Counted from the stretch's first letter, positions 13,450-22,296 are shown. The stretch is DNA of 27,590 nt from CAZFAT01 sp964517075 (GCA_964517075.1 CAZFAT010000352.1:1-27590); one strand, 5' to 3'. Notes: generated by a model not told the origin, from the letters alone. Program-made: numbers and translations.

Positions 13450-14456
13450 CGCGTCTCGGCGTCGCCCTCGCCATGGCCGCGGCGGTGCTCGCGCCCGCCG
13501 CGGCACAGAAGCCGCCGACGTTCCGCGTCGCGACCGATCTCGTCTCGATCTACGCCACGGTCACCGATCGCAGCGGCCGGCTGGTGACCGATCTCACCCG
13601 GGATGACTTCGAGGTGCGCGACAACGGCCGGCGCCAGACGCTGAGTGTCTTCTCGAACGATCTCCAGCCATTCTCGGCCGTCGTGATGATCGATCGCAGT
13701 GGCAGCATGGCGACCCACTTCGAGCTGGTGCGCCAGGCGGCGGCGACGTTCGTCGCGCACCTGCTCGAGGGGGATCGGTTGCGGATCGGCAGTTTCAGCC
13801 AGGACATCGTGCTCAGCCCCACCACATTCACCAACGATCGCGACCTGTTGCTGGCGATCCTCCGTGAGGATCTCCAGGATGCCGGCGGCTCGCCCGTCTG
13901 GGAGGCCATCGACCGCAGCATTACCGCGCTGTCCTCCGAGCCCGGCCGCCGCGTCGTTCTGGTCTTTTCGGATGGCGACAACACGGGAAGCCCGGACCGG
14001 CCCTCGGTGGCCGTGGCGGATCTCATCCGTCGCGCCGAGGAACACGACGTGATGGTCTACGCGATCGGCTTCAGCATCGTCGAGACGCATCGGGTGACAT
14101 CCCCGGTCTTTCCCCGGCCCCGCCCGCCGACGACGAGGCCACGCCCGTTCCCGCCGGGGGGGACGCTGCCGTTCGACCAGTGGGGATCGCCCGTCCTGAC
14201 GCGGACCACGACCAGACCGCCGCATCCGGGTCTCGAACAACTGGCCTCGGCCAGCGGCGGCGGATACTTCGCGATGAAGACATCGACGGGACTGGAGACG
14301 ATCTTCGCCCGCGTCGCCGAGGAGCTGCATCGCCAGTACTGGCTCGGGTTCGCACCCGGCACGCGCGACGGCCGGGTGCATCGCCTGGACGTGCGGGTCC
14401 GCCGATCGGGCCTGACCGTACGGGCGCGGCGGGACTATCTGGCCGCCGCGAACTGA
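13446..14456 (+). CDS. VWFA-related Acidobacterial domain protein 3
   Basis: A 336-residue third member. The signal peptide covers 1-20 (ending APAAA). The beta domain is DLVSIYATVTDRSGR with LTRDDFEVRDNGRRQ. The VWA MIDAS is DRSGS at 83-87, with a conserved VFSDGDN downstream. In place of the usual LRRLAEQTGGGYF region there is a long Pro/Arg/Thr-rich insert of ~45 residues (about 217-260) before LEQLASASGGGYF. It ends with LHRQYWLGFAPGTRDGRVH and VRARRDYLAA. The insert suggests a flexible surface or wall-contacting segment. It is last of the VWFA triplet; the TatT gene begins 76 bp later in the same direction. Confidence 0.9.
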   Translation: MTRLGVALAMAAAVLAPAAAQKPPTFRVATDLVSIYATVTDRSGRLVTDLTRDDFEVRDNGRRQTLSVFSNDLQPFSAVVMIDRSGSMATHFELVRQAAATFVAHLLEGDRLRIGSFSQDIVLSPTTFTNDRDLLLAILREDLQDAGGSPVWEAIDRSITALSSEPGRRVVLVFSDGDNTGSPDRPSVAVADLIRRAEEHDVMVYAIGFSIVETHRVTSPVFPRPRPPTTRPRPFPPGGTLPFDQWGSPVLTRTTTRPPHPGLEQLASASGGGYFAMKTSTGLETIFARVAEELHRQYWLGFAPGTRDGRVHRLDVRVRRSGLTVRARRDYLAAAN

Positions 14457-14532
14457 CCCCGTCCGGCTTCAGACCCCAGGGTTGGCGAAAGCGCGCGGAG
14501 CAGGTACTGTTGCCTGGTTGGATCGCTCCGCC

Positions 14533-15489
14533 GTGCTCCATTGCGCATTCCCGGTCTCGTCCCTGGCTCGCGCCGGCGCGTTTGCGCTGCTTCTTGGCGT
14601 GCTGTCCGGCTGCTCCCTCAAGACGATGGCGGTCAACAGCGTGGCGGGGATGCTGTCGGAGAGCGGCACGACGTTCTCGTCCGACGAGGATCCGGAACTG
14701 GTGCGCGATGCGGTGCCGTTCGCGCTGAAGCTGTACGAGTCGCTGCTCGAATCGGTGCCCCGGAATCAGGACCTGTTGCGCGCGACCTGCAGTGTCTTCA
14801 CGCAGTATGCCTACGCGTTCGTCCAGACGGACGCGGAGCGCATCCAGGCGGAAGACTTCGCGGCAGCCGAGGTGCTCCGGAGGCGCGCGCTCAAGCTCTA
14901 TCTGCGCGGGCGCGGCTACTGTTTCCGCGCGCTCGAGTTGCGGCGCGCCGGCGTCACACAGACCCTGATGCGGACGCCCGGCGACGCGCTCGCCTGGGCC
15001 GACGTGCGTGACGTCGAACTCCTGTACTGGACCGGCGCGGCGTGGGGATCGGCGATCTCGATCGGCCAGGATCGGCCGGCGCTCGTCGCCGACGTGCCCG
15101 CCGTGCAGGCGCTGATGGGCCGGGCGCTCGCGCTCGACGAGACCTGGGGCGGCGGCGCGATTCACAGCGCGATGATCTCGCTCGAGGCGCTGCCCGAGGC
15201 CATGGGTGGATCGCCGGCGCGGGCGCGGCGGCACTTCAATCGCGCCGTGGAACTGTCGAAGGGCCTCGACCCCGGGCCCTACGTCACCTTCGCGGCGTCG
15301 GTGGCCCTTCCGGCGCAGGACCGCGCCGAGTTCGAGCGGCTGCTCGAGCAGGCGCTGGCCATCGACCCCGATCGCGCCCCCGAGATCCGGCTCCCGTCGC
15401 TCATCGCCCAGGCGCGGGCGCGGGACCTGCTCGCGCGCGCCGATGAGTTGTTCTTCGAGCCTGCGGCTCCGGAAAGGATTGCCCCATGA
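14533..15489 (+). CDS. TatT-family TRAP-associated lipoprotein
   Basis: A lipoprotein of ~318 residues built of helical, TPR-like repeats. Its order (lipoprotein, TRAP binding protein, TRAP permease) matches the TatT-TatP-permease set described in Treponema pallidum (Tp0956-Tp0957-Tp0958). In that system TatT is a lipid-anchored TPR protein that associates with TatP, the substrate-binding protein, as part of a TRAP importer. The lipobox LSGC puts the lipidated Cys at residue 27 from the GTG at 14533; an in-frame TTG at 14482 would give a longer, non-signal-like start. Helical repeats run through ALKLYESLLESVPRNQDLL, ALKLYLRGRGYCFRALELR and ARRHFNRAVELSKGLDPG. Its stop overlaps the next gene by ATGA. 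The start is less certain than the identity. Confidence 0.83.
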   Translation: MLHCAFPVSSLARAGAFALLLGVLSGCSLKTMAVNSVAGMLSESGTTFSSDEDPELVRDAVPFALKLYESLLESVPRNQDLLRATCSVFTQYAYAFVQTDAERIQAEDFAAAEVLRRRALKLYLRGRGYCFRALELRRAGVTQTLMRTPGDALAWADVRDVELLYWTGAAWGSAISIGQDRPALVADVPAVQALMGRALALDETWGGGAIHSAMISLEALPEAMGGSPARARRHFNRAVELSKGLDPGPYVTFAASVALPAQDRAEFERLLEQALAIDPDRAPEIRLPSLIAQARARDLLARADELFFEPAAPERIAP

Positions 15490-16481
15490 GACGCGTCTGG
15501 ATGGTTGCCTTGTCGATCGCGCTGTTGCCCGCCCTGCTCGTCGGACAGCGCGCCGTGACGATTCAGATGGCCAGCTCGGCCCCGGCCGGCTCGGTCTGGG
15601 ATCGCAACCTGCAGCAGATGGGCGCCGAGTGGCGCAAGGTGTCCGGCGGCGCCGTGACGCTGACGATCTTCCCCGGCGGCCAGCTCGGCGATGAAAACAA
15701 GGTCGTCTCGCTCCTGCGTGCCGGCCGGCCGCAGGCCGCCGCGCTGACGACCATCGGCCTGTCGCGCATGGATCCGGCCTTCAACGTGTTCGGCGTGCCG
15801 TTCTTCTTCGACTCCTACGACGAGCTGTACACCGTGCTCAACCGGATGGCGCCGGCGCTCGATGCGCGACTCCAGAAGGCCGGCTTCACGCGGCTGGCGT
15901 GGGGCAACGGCGGCTGGGTCCGCGTGTTCTCGCGCACGCCGATCGCCACGCTCGAGGACCTGAAGCGCGTGAAGCTCTTCACGTCGGCCGGTGAGGACAC
16001 GATGGTCCAGTGGTACAAGTCGAACGGGTTCACACCCGTCGCGCTCGCGATGACGGACATCCTCACCGGGCTCTCCAATGGCCAGATCGACGCGATTCCC
16101 ACGACGCCCACGGCCGCCCTGGCGTTCCAGTTCTACACCCGCACCGGCCACATGCTCGATCTCGGTATCGCCCCGCTCGTGGGAGCCGTCGTGGTCAACA
16201 GCCAGGTGTGGAGCCGCGTGCCGGCCGAGGCGCAGGCCGCCCTCCTCAAGTCGGCGCGCGACATGGAAGGGCGCCTCGGCTCGGCCATTCCCGCGCAGGA
16301 CGCGACGTCCGTTGAGGAGATGAAAAAACGCGGCCTCGTCGTCCACGCGCCGGCCGGCTCGGACTGGGCAACCGTGGCCCAGTCGCTGACCCAGTCGCTG
16401 CGCGGCGGGATGGTGCCCCCCGAGATCTTCGACCAGGCGGCCAAGGAACGCGACGCGTATCGCGCGGCCCGGAAGAAGTGA
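15486..16481 (+). CDS. dctP: TRAP transporter substrate-binding protein (DctP/TatP type)
   Basis: A 331-residue periplasmic binding protein of a TRAP (tripartite ATP-independent periplasmic) transporter. A signal peptide covers 1-20. The mature start IQMASSAPAGSVWDRNLQQM and the following EWRKVSGGAVTLTIFPGGQLG are typical DctP text, as are the hinge-region VPFFFDSYDELYTVLNRM, the GNGGWVRVFSRTPI strand and LSNGQIDAIPTTPTAALAFQFYT. It binds a solute, usually an organic acid, and delivers it to the DctQM permease, driven by an ion gradient. The ligand is not predictable. It sits between TatT and the fused permease with 4-bp overlaps at both ends. Confidence 0.92.
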   Translation: MRRVWMVALSIALLPALLVGQRAVTIQMASSAPAGSVWDRNLQQMGAEWRKVSGGAVTLTIFPGGQLGDENKVVSLLRAGRPQAAALTTIGLSRMDPAFNVFGVPFFFDSYDELYTVLNRMAPALDARLQKAGFTRLAWGNGGWVRVFSRTPIATLEDLKRVKLFTSAGEDTMVQWYKSNGFTPVALAMTDILTGLSNGQIDAIPTTPTAALAFQFYTRTGHMLDLGIAPLVGAVVVNSQVWSRVPAEAQAALLKSARDMEGRLGSAIPAQDATSVEEMKKRGLVVHAPAGSDWATVAQSLTQSLRGGMVPPEIFDQAAKERDAYRAARKK

Positions 16482-18292
16482 ACCGACCGGCCGCGCGGAC
16501 ACTCAGCCGCCTCGAAGACACTGTCGCCAGCACCGCGCTGCTGGCGATGGTCATCCTGCCGATCGCCGAAATCGTTGCGCGCCGCTTCACCGCCGCCGGC
16601 GTACCGGGCTCGATCACGATCGTCCAGCACCTCACGCTCTGGGTGGGCCTGCTCGGCGCGGCCATCGCCGCCCGCGACGGCAAGCTGCTCGCGCTGGCCA
16701 CCGCGACGTTCCTCCCCGAGGGGCGCGTGCGACGCGTCGCGGCGATCGTGTCCGGCGCCATCGCCGCGGCCGTCACCGCCCTCCTCGCCTGGGGCGCGGT
16801 CGATCTCGTCCGGCAAAGCCGCGAATTCGCCGAAGTCGTCGGCCCCGACATTCCCAGATGGATCGCCCAGATCGTCCTGCCGGTGGGGCTGGCCGCGATT
16901 GCGGCGCGGCTGATCTGGCATGCGAGCGACCACTGGCGCGGCCGTGCCCTGGCGGCCCTGGGGCTCTTCGGCGCACTCGCCATCTGGCAATGGCCCGATC
17001 TGCTGTTCGACCGGCCCGTGTGGCCATTCCTCGCGCTCCTCGCGGCGGCCGGCGTGCTGGGCGCGCCAATTTTCGCGCTGCTCGGCGGCGCGGGCGTGCT
17101 GCTCAACCTGATCGCCGGCGATGCCCCGATCTTCATGCTCATCAGCACCTACGAGCTGACGGTCTCGCCGACGCTGCCCGCGATTCCGCTGTTCACGCTC
17201 GCGGGCTTCCTCCTCGCCGAAGGCCGCTCCTCCGAACGGCTGCTCCGTGTCTTCCGCGCCTGGTTTGGCTGGATGCCAGGCGGCACGGCGGTCGTCTGCG
17301 CACTGGTCTGTTCCTTCTTCACGGTCTTCACGGGCGGCTCCGGCGTGACGATCCTCGCCCTCGGTGGCCTGCTCCTCCCGGCGCTACTGAAGGACGGCTA
17401 TCGCGAGCGGTTTTCCATCGGCATGCTCACGGCGGCCGGATCGCTCGGGCTCCTGCTGCCGCCGGCATTGCCGCTCATCCTTTACGCCGTGGTGGCCGAG
17501 CTGCCCATGGAGGACATGTTCCTCGGCGGCCTGCTGCCGGGCGTGCTGATGACGTCGCTCATTGCGACCTGGGGCGTGCGCGAGGGCCGCCGGACCCACG
17601 CCGCGCGGCCGCGCTTCACCCTGCGCGAAGCCACCGCCGCCGCCTGGGAGGGCAAATGGGAACTCGCCATGCCCGCCGTCGTCCTGGGCTCGATGTTCGT
17701 GCTGGGATCCACGCCGGTCGAGGCCTCGGCGGCGACCGCGCTCTACGCGCTCCTCGTCCAGACCGTCATCCACCGCGAGCTGTCGGTCCGCCGCGATCTC
17801 GTGCGCGTCTTCACCGAATGCCTGACGATCGTCGGCGGCGTGCTGATCATTCTCTCGGTGGCGGTCGGCTTCACCGACTACCTGATCATCGCGCAAGTGC
17901 CGTCCGCCCTGCTCGAGTGGACGCAGACCTACGTCGAATCGCCGCTCACATTCCTGCTCATCCTGAACATCTTCCTCCTGGTCGTCGGCGCCCTGATCGA
18001 CATCTTCTCGGCGACCGTGGTCATCGTGCCGCTGATCGTGCCGATCGGCATGGCCTTTGGCATCCACCCGGTGCACCTCGGCATCATCTTCATCGCCAAC
18101 CTGGAGCTGGGCTATCTGACGCCCCCGGTGGGATTGAACCTGTTTCTGGCGTCCTACCGCTTCAAGAAGCCGGTGCTGGAAGTGGCCTGGGCGACGTTCC
18201 CCATGCTCTGCATCCTCGCGATTGGCGTGCTGCTGATTACCTACGTGCCCTGGTTGACGCTCGGGCTGCTGCAGTGGCTCGGCCGCGCCTGA
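16478..18292 (+). CDS. TRAP transporter fused permease DctQM
   Basis: A 604-residue inner-membrane protein joining the small (DctQ) and large (DctM) TRAP subunits. The DctQ part (about 1-170) has four helices and includes ITIVQHLTLWVGLLGAAIAARDGKLLAL. A joining helix follows around 155-190, then the DctM part (about 180-600) with SFFTVFTGGSGVTILALGG, LLLPPALPLILYAV and the late GYLTPPVGLNLFLASYRFKKP. It imports the solute delivered by the binding protein using a sodium or proton gradient. The start is GTG 16478 overlapping the previous stop (GTGA). Fusion of Q and M is known in several TRAP families. It ends the coupled TatT-TatP-QM block; the next gene starts 61 bp later. Confidence 0.93.
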   Translation: MNRPAARTLSRLEDTVASTALLAMVILPIAEIVARRFTAAGVPGSITIVQHLTLWVGLLGAAIAARDGKLLALATATFLPEGRVRRVAAIVSGAIAAAVTALLAWGAVDLVRQSREFAEVVGPDIPRWIAQIVLPVGLAAIAARLIWHASDHWRGRALAALGLFGALAIWQWPDLLFDRPVWPFLALLAAAGVLGAPIFALLGGAGVLLNLIAGDAPIFMLISTYELTVSPTLPAIPLFTLAGFLLAEGRSSERLLRVFRAWFGWMPGGTAVVCALVCSFFTVFTGGSGVTILALGGLLLPALLKDGYRERFSIGMLTAAGSLGLLLPPALPLILYAVVAELPMEDMFLGGLLPGVLMTSLIATWGVREGRRTHAARPRFTLREATAAAWEGKWELAMPAVVLGSMFVLGSTPVEASAATALYALLVQTVIHRELSVRRDLVRVFTECLTIVGGVLIILSVAVGFTDYLIIAQVPSALLEWTQTYVESPLTFLLILNIFLLVVGALIDIFSATVVIVPLIVPIGMAFGIHPVHLGIIFIANLELGYLTPPVGLNLFLASYRFKKPVLEVAWATFPMLCILAIGVLLITYVPWLTLGLLQWLGRA

Positions 18293-18353
18293 CCGACCCC
18301 GCGACCTGTATGCGCTAAGATGCGGGCTGTTGGGTGTCAGGGCGGAGAGAAGC

Positions 18354-19016
18354 ATGATCCGACGACTGGCCATGATCGCGGCGCTGGGTTCGATCGCCGC
18401 GTGCGGCGGCTCGGAACAGAGGCGAAACGAAGACGCCGTCCGGCAGATCGAGCAGGGCGCTGAGCAGGTGCAGCAGGGCGCAGGGACGGTGGCCGCGGGC
18501 GCCCGGCGGGGATCCGCCGAGATGGCACGAGGCCTTCAGCAGATGGCCGACGGCCTCCAGCAGATGGCGCAGGGATCGGTCACGCCCGTGCCGTTCGAGT
18601 CACTGATCCCGTTCCTCCCAGAAATTCCCGGCTGGACCCGGGGCGAACCGAAGGGCGAGTCGGTGACGACGCCGATGGCGCATTCGCGGGCGGAGGCCCG
18701 ATACACGATGGGCGAGAGCCGGCTCACGCTCGCGATCGCCGACACCGGGCTCAGCAAAATCCTGACCGCGCCCCTCGCCATGTTCCTCACGTCGGGCTAC
18801 GCGGAGCGCGACGACGACGGGTTCAAGCGGGCGATCAGGGTGGCCGGCCACCCGGGACTGGAAGACTGGAACACGCCGTCGAGACGCGGCGAAGTGACCC
18901 TCCTTGTGGCTCAGCGGTTCATGGTCAAGGCGACCGCCCACGACGTGGCGTCCATCGACGTGGTCCGCAAGGCCGTGGAGACGGTGGACATCGGCACGCT
19001 CGCGGCTTTGAAGTAG
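18354..19016 (+). CDS. Hypothetical lipoprotein with coiled coil
   Basis: A 220-residue probable lipoprotein of unknown family. The signal peptide ends with the lipobox SIAAC, lipidated Cys at 17. Residues ~25-75 form a Gln/Ala-rich amphipathic coil (IEQGAEQVQQGAGTV, ARGLQQMADGLQQMAQG). A compact alpha/beta domain follows (FLPEIPGWTRGEPKGE, ARYTMGESRLTLAIADTG, MFLTSGYAERDDDG). I recognise none of this as a named domain. ATG 18354 is chosen over an earlier TTG at 18330 because it has GGAG six bases upstream and a clean signal peptide. TAAGAT at 18316-18321 is a possible -10, so it may have its own promoter downstream of the TRAP genes. Confidence 0.78.
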   Translation: MIRRLAMIAALGSIAACGGSEQRRNEDAVRQIEQGAEQVQQGAGTVAAGARRGSAEMARGLQQMADGLQQMAQGSVTPVPFESLIPFLPEIPGWTRGEPKGESVTTPMAHSRAEARYTMGESRLTLAIADTGLSKILTAPLAMFLTSGYAERDDDGFKRAIRVAGHPGLEDWNTPSRRGEVTLLVAQRFMVKATAHDVASIDVVRKAVETVDIGTLAALK

Positions 19017-19061
19017 GCTGAAGCGTGCGGCTGGCGGTTCCCGTCCGCCGCACCACCTCCC

Positions 19062-20261
19062 ATGTCCTGTCTTCGGCCTGCGGGCTGGACGATCCTCCTG
19101 GGCGTGCTCGCCGTTGGCGGCCTGCGCGCGCAGACCCCGCGACCCGATCTCGCCGCGACGATCGACGGCGCCTATCGCGCCGCCTACAATCTCGACCTCC
19201 CCGACGCGATTCGGTCGATGCGTGCCGCCGTGCGGGCCGCGCCCGACGATCCGCGCGCCCATCGCGCGCTGGCGACGATTCTCTGGCTCGACATCCTCTT
19301 CGAGCGCGGCGCGGTCACCATCGATCACTACCTCGGCGGGTTCGGGGGCGGCCGCTTCTCGCTGCCGCCGCCTTCGCCCAACCTCGACGCCGAGTTCCGG
19401 CAGTCGCTCACGCGCGCGATCGAGCTGGCGGACGCGCGGCTCGACCGCAACGACCACGATGTCACGGCGCGCGATGAGCTGGGCAAGGCGTACGCGATCC
19501 AGGCCTCGTACGTGGCGTCCATCGAGGGCAGCATGACGTCCGCGCTGCGATCGGCGCGCCGGGCGTTCGACGCCCAGGAAACGATCCTGTCGCTCGACCC
19601 GCGACGAGCCGACGCGGGCGTGATTGTCGGCATGTATCGCTATGTCGTCTCGACGATGGCGTTGCCGAGCCGGCTCGTGGCGTACGTCATGGGGCTGGGC
19701 GGCGGCAAGGAGCGCGGCATCGGCCTGCTCGAGACTGCGGCGCGCGCGCCCCATGCCCTGCCCGAGGCCCAGGCGGCGCTCGTGCTGATCTTCGCGCGCG
19801 AGCGGCGGCATCTCGACAGTCTGGCGGTGATGCGGCAACTGGCCGCGCAGTATCCCCGCAACCGCATCTTCATCATGGAGGAAGGCGCCGCGGCCATTCG
19901 CGCGGAGCGCTTCGCGGAAGCGGACGCGACCCTGACGCGCGGGCTCGCGGCGTTCGATGAGGACCCGCGCCCGAAGATTCCCGGCGAACTCGCGCTCTGG
20001 CTCTACAAGCGCGGCCAGGCCCGCCTGCGCCTCAACCCGGCCGCGGCCGCAGTGGACTTCGAGCGCGCCCTGGCGAGCAACCCCGTCCCCTGGACCGCTG
20101 GCCGGATCCACCTCGAGCTGGGCAGAATCCACGACATGGCCAAGCGCCGGCCCGACGCGCTGGGGCGGTACCGCATGGCCAAGCGCATCGCCGACGACAT
20201 CAACGACCCGGCCGGCGCCGCCGAAGCGAGCCGCCTGATCCGGTCACCGTACCGACAATGA
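19062..20261 (+). CDS. Secreted TPR-repeat protein
   Basis: A 399-residue exported protein with tetratricopeptide-like helical repeats, a scaffold for protein contacts. The signal peptide (to about residue 24, GGLRAQ) is followed by repeats with the A-x-R/F pattern: AIRSMRAAVRAAPDDPRAHRAL, SARRAFDAQETILSLDPRRADAG, LDSLAVMRQLAAQYPRNRIF, AVDFERALASNPVPWTAGRIHLELGRI and a final ALGRYRMAKRIADD. A Gly/Pro loop (GGFGGGRFSLPPPSP) near 92-106 interrupts the first repeats. It begins 45 bp after the lipoprotein gene with no terminator between, so they may be one transcript. Its partner is unknown; its helical-repeat build resembles that of TatT, but no direct kinship is claimed. Confidence 0.83.
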   Translation: MSCLRPAGWTILLGVLAVGGLRAQTPRPDLAATIDGAYRAAYNLDLPDAIRSMRAAVRAAPDDPRAHRALATILWLDILFERGAVTIDHYLGGFGGGRFSLPPPSPNLDAEFRQSLTRAIELADARLDRNDHDVTARDELGKAYAIQASYVASIEGSMTSALRSARRAFDAQETILSLDPRRADAGVIVGMYRYVVSTMALPSRLVAYVMGLGGGKERGIGLLETAARAPHALPEAQAALVLIFARERRHLDSLAVMRQLAAQYPRNRIFIMEEGAAAIRAERFAEADATLTRGLAAFDEDPRPKIPGELALWLYKRGQARLRLNPAAAAVDFERALASNPVPWTAGRIHLELGRIHDMAKRRPDALGRYRMAKRIADDINDPAGAAEASRLIRSPYRQ

Positions 20262-20316
20262 CGTCGGAAGTGATGTCGCAGTCACACCTTACGTCTCGTC
20301 CGGGAGTCTCGCGCTG

Positions 20317-20811
20317 ATGGCCTCACGGCGCACCTGGATCGTGCTGGGCGTACTCGGTGCCGTGCTGGTCGCCCTGCTGGCGGCGGCGGGCGCGGCCGTG
20401 TACTTCGTCACGCAGCACGTCCAGACGCGCCACGAAACCGGCGCCGACGCGCTGCGCACCTTCGACGCCGTGCGGGCCTCGTTCGGCAACCAGCGGCCGC
20501 TCTACGAACTGGATGAGGACGACCAACCGCGCATGGTGCGGCCCCTCAGCGAACTGTCGACCGCGCCGGCGGCGCCGACCACACTCCAGATCCTCGCGTG
20601 GGATCCCGAGGAGCAGCGGACCGTCCGGCTGGCGCTGCCCTTCTGGATGCTGCGCCTCGGCAAGAGCGACGTGTCGGTGGTCCAGGACGATGCCGGGTTC
20701 AATCTCGAGCGGCTGCAGCTCGATGTGGACGAGCTGGCCCGCATCGGCCCCGCGCTGGTCTTCGACTTCCGCAACCGCGACGGCGTTCGCGTCCTGCTCT
20801 GGACGGAGTAG
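20317..20811 (+). CDS. Small single-pass membrane protein, hypothetical
   Basis: A 164-residue protein of unknown family. A basic start (MASRRTW) and one membrane helix (about 7-31, IVLGVLGAVLVALLAAAGAAVYF) anchor a ~130-residue soluble part probably outside the membrane. That part contains a conserved-looking block RPLYELDEDDQPRMVRPLSE and alternating beta text (TTLQILAWDPEEQRTVRLALPFWMLRLG, VFDFRNRDGVRVLLWTE). No catalytic motif is seen. It is the last plus-strand gene of the long series and ends four bases from the end of the convergent channel gene, with no room for a terminator between them. The ATG at 20317 has only a weak Shine-Dalgarno. Confidence 0.78.
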   Translation: MASRRTWIVLGVLGAVLVALLAAAGAAVYFVTQHVQTRHETGADALRTFDAVRASFGNQRPLYELDEDDQPRMVRPLSELSTAPAAPTTLQILAWDPEEQRTVRLALPFWMLRLGKSDVSVVQDDAGFNLERLQLDVDELARIGPALVFDFRNRDGVRVLLWTE

Positions 20812-20815
20812 CGTG

Positions 20816-22273
20816 CTACGCGCCGGCGTTCAGTCCGAAGAACCGCCGCATCCGATCCGCGAGCGACCGGTGGCTGTCCTTCGGGTCGAGCGCCTCGGCG
20901 GCCCGCGACGCGTCGAGCTCCCGCCGGCGGTCGGCGGCGGCCGCCGCCAGATGGTCGATCGCCTGCGGATGGGTAGTGATGTAGGCCTTGAACGTCTCGG
21001 CGCCAATCTCGAGGACGACGACCTCGCCGCGCGCCACGACGGTGGCGGTGCGCGGTTCGCCGGTCAGGAGCGACATCTCCCCGAAGTAGCCGCCGGCCCG
21101 GATCCGCGCGACCTCGCGATCCTTGCCGATCCGCACCGCGACCTCGCCCGAGCAGATGACGAACATCGACTCGCCCGGCTCGCCCTCGTGGACGATGATC
21201 TCGCTCTCGCCGAACCGCTGCTCGCGGGCGTCCTCGGCGAGCGCGCGGTGCCCCTCGGTGAACAGCGCCGCCAGCACCGGCACGCGCGCGATGAGCGGCG
21301 TCAGCCGCTCGACGCGCGCATCGTCGGCTTCGGCGGGGGGATCCTGGCGGCCGTACTCGACCTGGATCGGATAAGGGATCTCGATGCGGCGGCGTCCCAG
21401 CTCGTAGTAGATCGCGCGGCGCACTTCGTCGCGGGCCTGCTCCTCGGCCGAGTAGTCGTCGATCCAGAAGAAGACCCTGAAGAGCAGCGACGACGGCGCG
21501 AAGTCCCAGAGCTGTGGATCGGGTGGCGGGGTCTTCAGGACGCGCGGCGCCTGCCCGAGCGCGGCCACAAGCGCGGCGCGAGCCGCGTTGGGCGGCACCT
21601 GATAGCCGACGCCGATGTCCACGTGCAGCCTCGTCGGCGCGAGCGGCTCGGAGTAATTGTTGATGGCTTCGCGCGCGACCAGGCTGTTGGGCAGGATGAC
21701 CATGTTGCCCGCCTTGGTCCAAATCTTCGTCGCGCGCCACGTGACCTCGCGGACGGTGCCCTCGTAGCCGCCGACGGTGATCCAGTGGCCGACGCGAAAC
21801 GGCTTCTCGACCTGGATGGCCAGACCCGCGAAGGCGTTGCCGAGCGTCTCCTGCAGCGCGAAGCCGAGGACAGCGGCCGCAATCGCCGAGGTGGCAAACA
21901 CGTGCACGTCCTGCTGGTAGAGAAAGATGCCGGCCAGCAGGAACGCGCCCATGACGATGGCGTCCTGGACGATCGCCGGCGCACGATCGAGGACGCGGTC
22001 CGAGAACCAGGGATTGAAGAGCAGCGCGACGAGCGTGTTGATGACGGCCAGCGCGAGGAGCAGCCCTTCGATCGCGCGGCCCTGCGCGAAGGTGCCCAGC
22101 AGACCGTAGTCGCCGGCGAAGTGCAGCGCCGCGACCGCCGCGACCAGCAGGACGGTGACGACCATCCGCCGGCGGATATTGCGGTTGCGCAGCGAGAGCC
22201 ACAGCACGGCCGCGAGACCGCCAAGCGCGAGGGCACCGGCGATCGGGCCGAGCGTGTGGGGAGCAGTCGGCAT
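20816..22273 (-). CDS. MscS-family channel with cyclic-nucleotide-binding domain (bCNG-like)
   Basis: A 485-residue inner-membrane channel. Four to five hydrophobic helices occupy 8-135. The pore helix and MscS beta domain follow (IAAAVLGFALQETLGNAFAG at 131-150, then GHWITVGGYEGTVREVTWRATKIWT and MVILPNSLV). An alpha/beta C-domain runs to ~310. The C-terminus (about 325-445) is a cyclic-nucleotide-binding domain with phosphate-binding cassette FGEMSLLTGEPRTATV (397-412), including the conserved Glu399 and Arg408. MscS channels carrying such a domain are the bacterial cyclic-nucleotide-gated (bCNG) family. Gene order places it last, 23 bp after the protease gene and downstream of an adenylate cyclase, so cAMP made by the same operon may gate it. 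That link is inferred. Confidence 0.92.
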   Translation of the reverse strand: MPTAPHTLGPIAGALALGGLAAVLWLSLRNRNIRRRMVVTVLLVAAVAALHFAGDYGLLGTFAQGRAIEGLLLALAVINTLVALLFNPWFSDRVLDRAPAIVQDAIVMGAFLLAGIFLYQQDVHVFATSAIAAAVLGFALQETLGNAFAGLAIQVEKPFRVGHWITVGGYEGTVREVTWRATKIWTKAGNMVILPNSLVAREAINNYSEPLAPTRLHVDIGVGYQVPPNAARAALVAALGQAPRVLKTPPPDPQLWDFAPSSLLFRVFFWIDDYSAEEQARDEVRRAIYYELGRRRIEIPYPIQVEYGRQDPPAEADDARVERLTPLIARVPVLAALFTEGHRALAEDAREQRFGESEIIVHEGEPGESMFVICSGEVAVRIGKDREVARIRAGGYFGEMSLLTGEPRTATVVARGEVVVLEIGAETFKAYITTHPQAIDHLAAAAADRRRELDASRAAEALDPKDSHRSLADRMRRFFGLNAGA

Positions 22274-22296
22274 GGCGTGTCGCGGCGGTCGGCGAC

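Noticed and set aside
11522..14456. A MoxR/CoxE-type metal insertion or BatA-like operon, suggested by several VWA genes in a row
   Set aside because: No MoxR AAA+ ATPase or DUF58 gene is present, and the VWA proteins have cleaved signal peptides and the Acidobacterial closing module instead.
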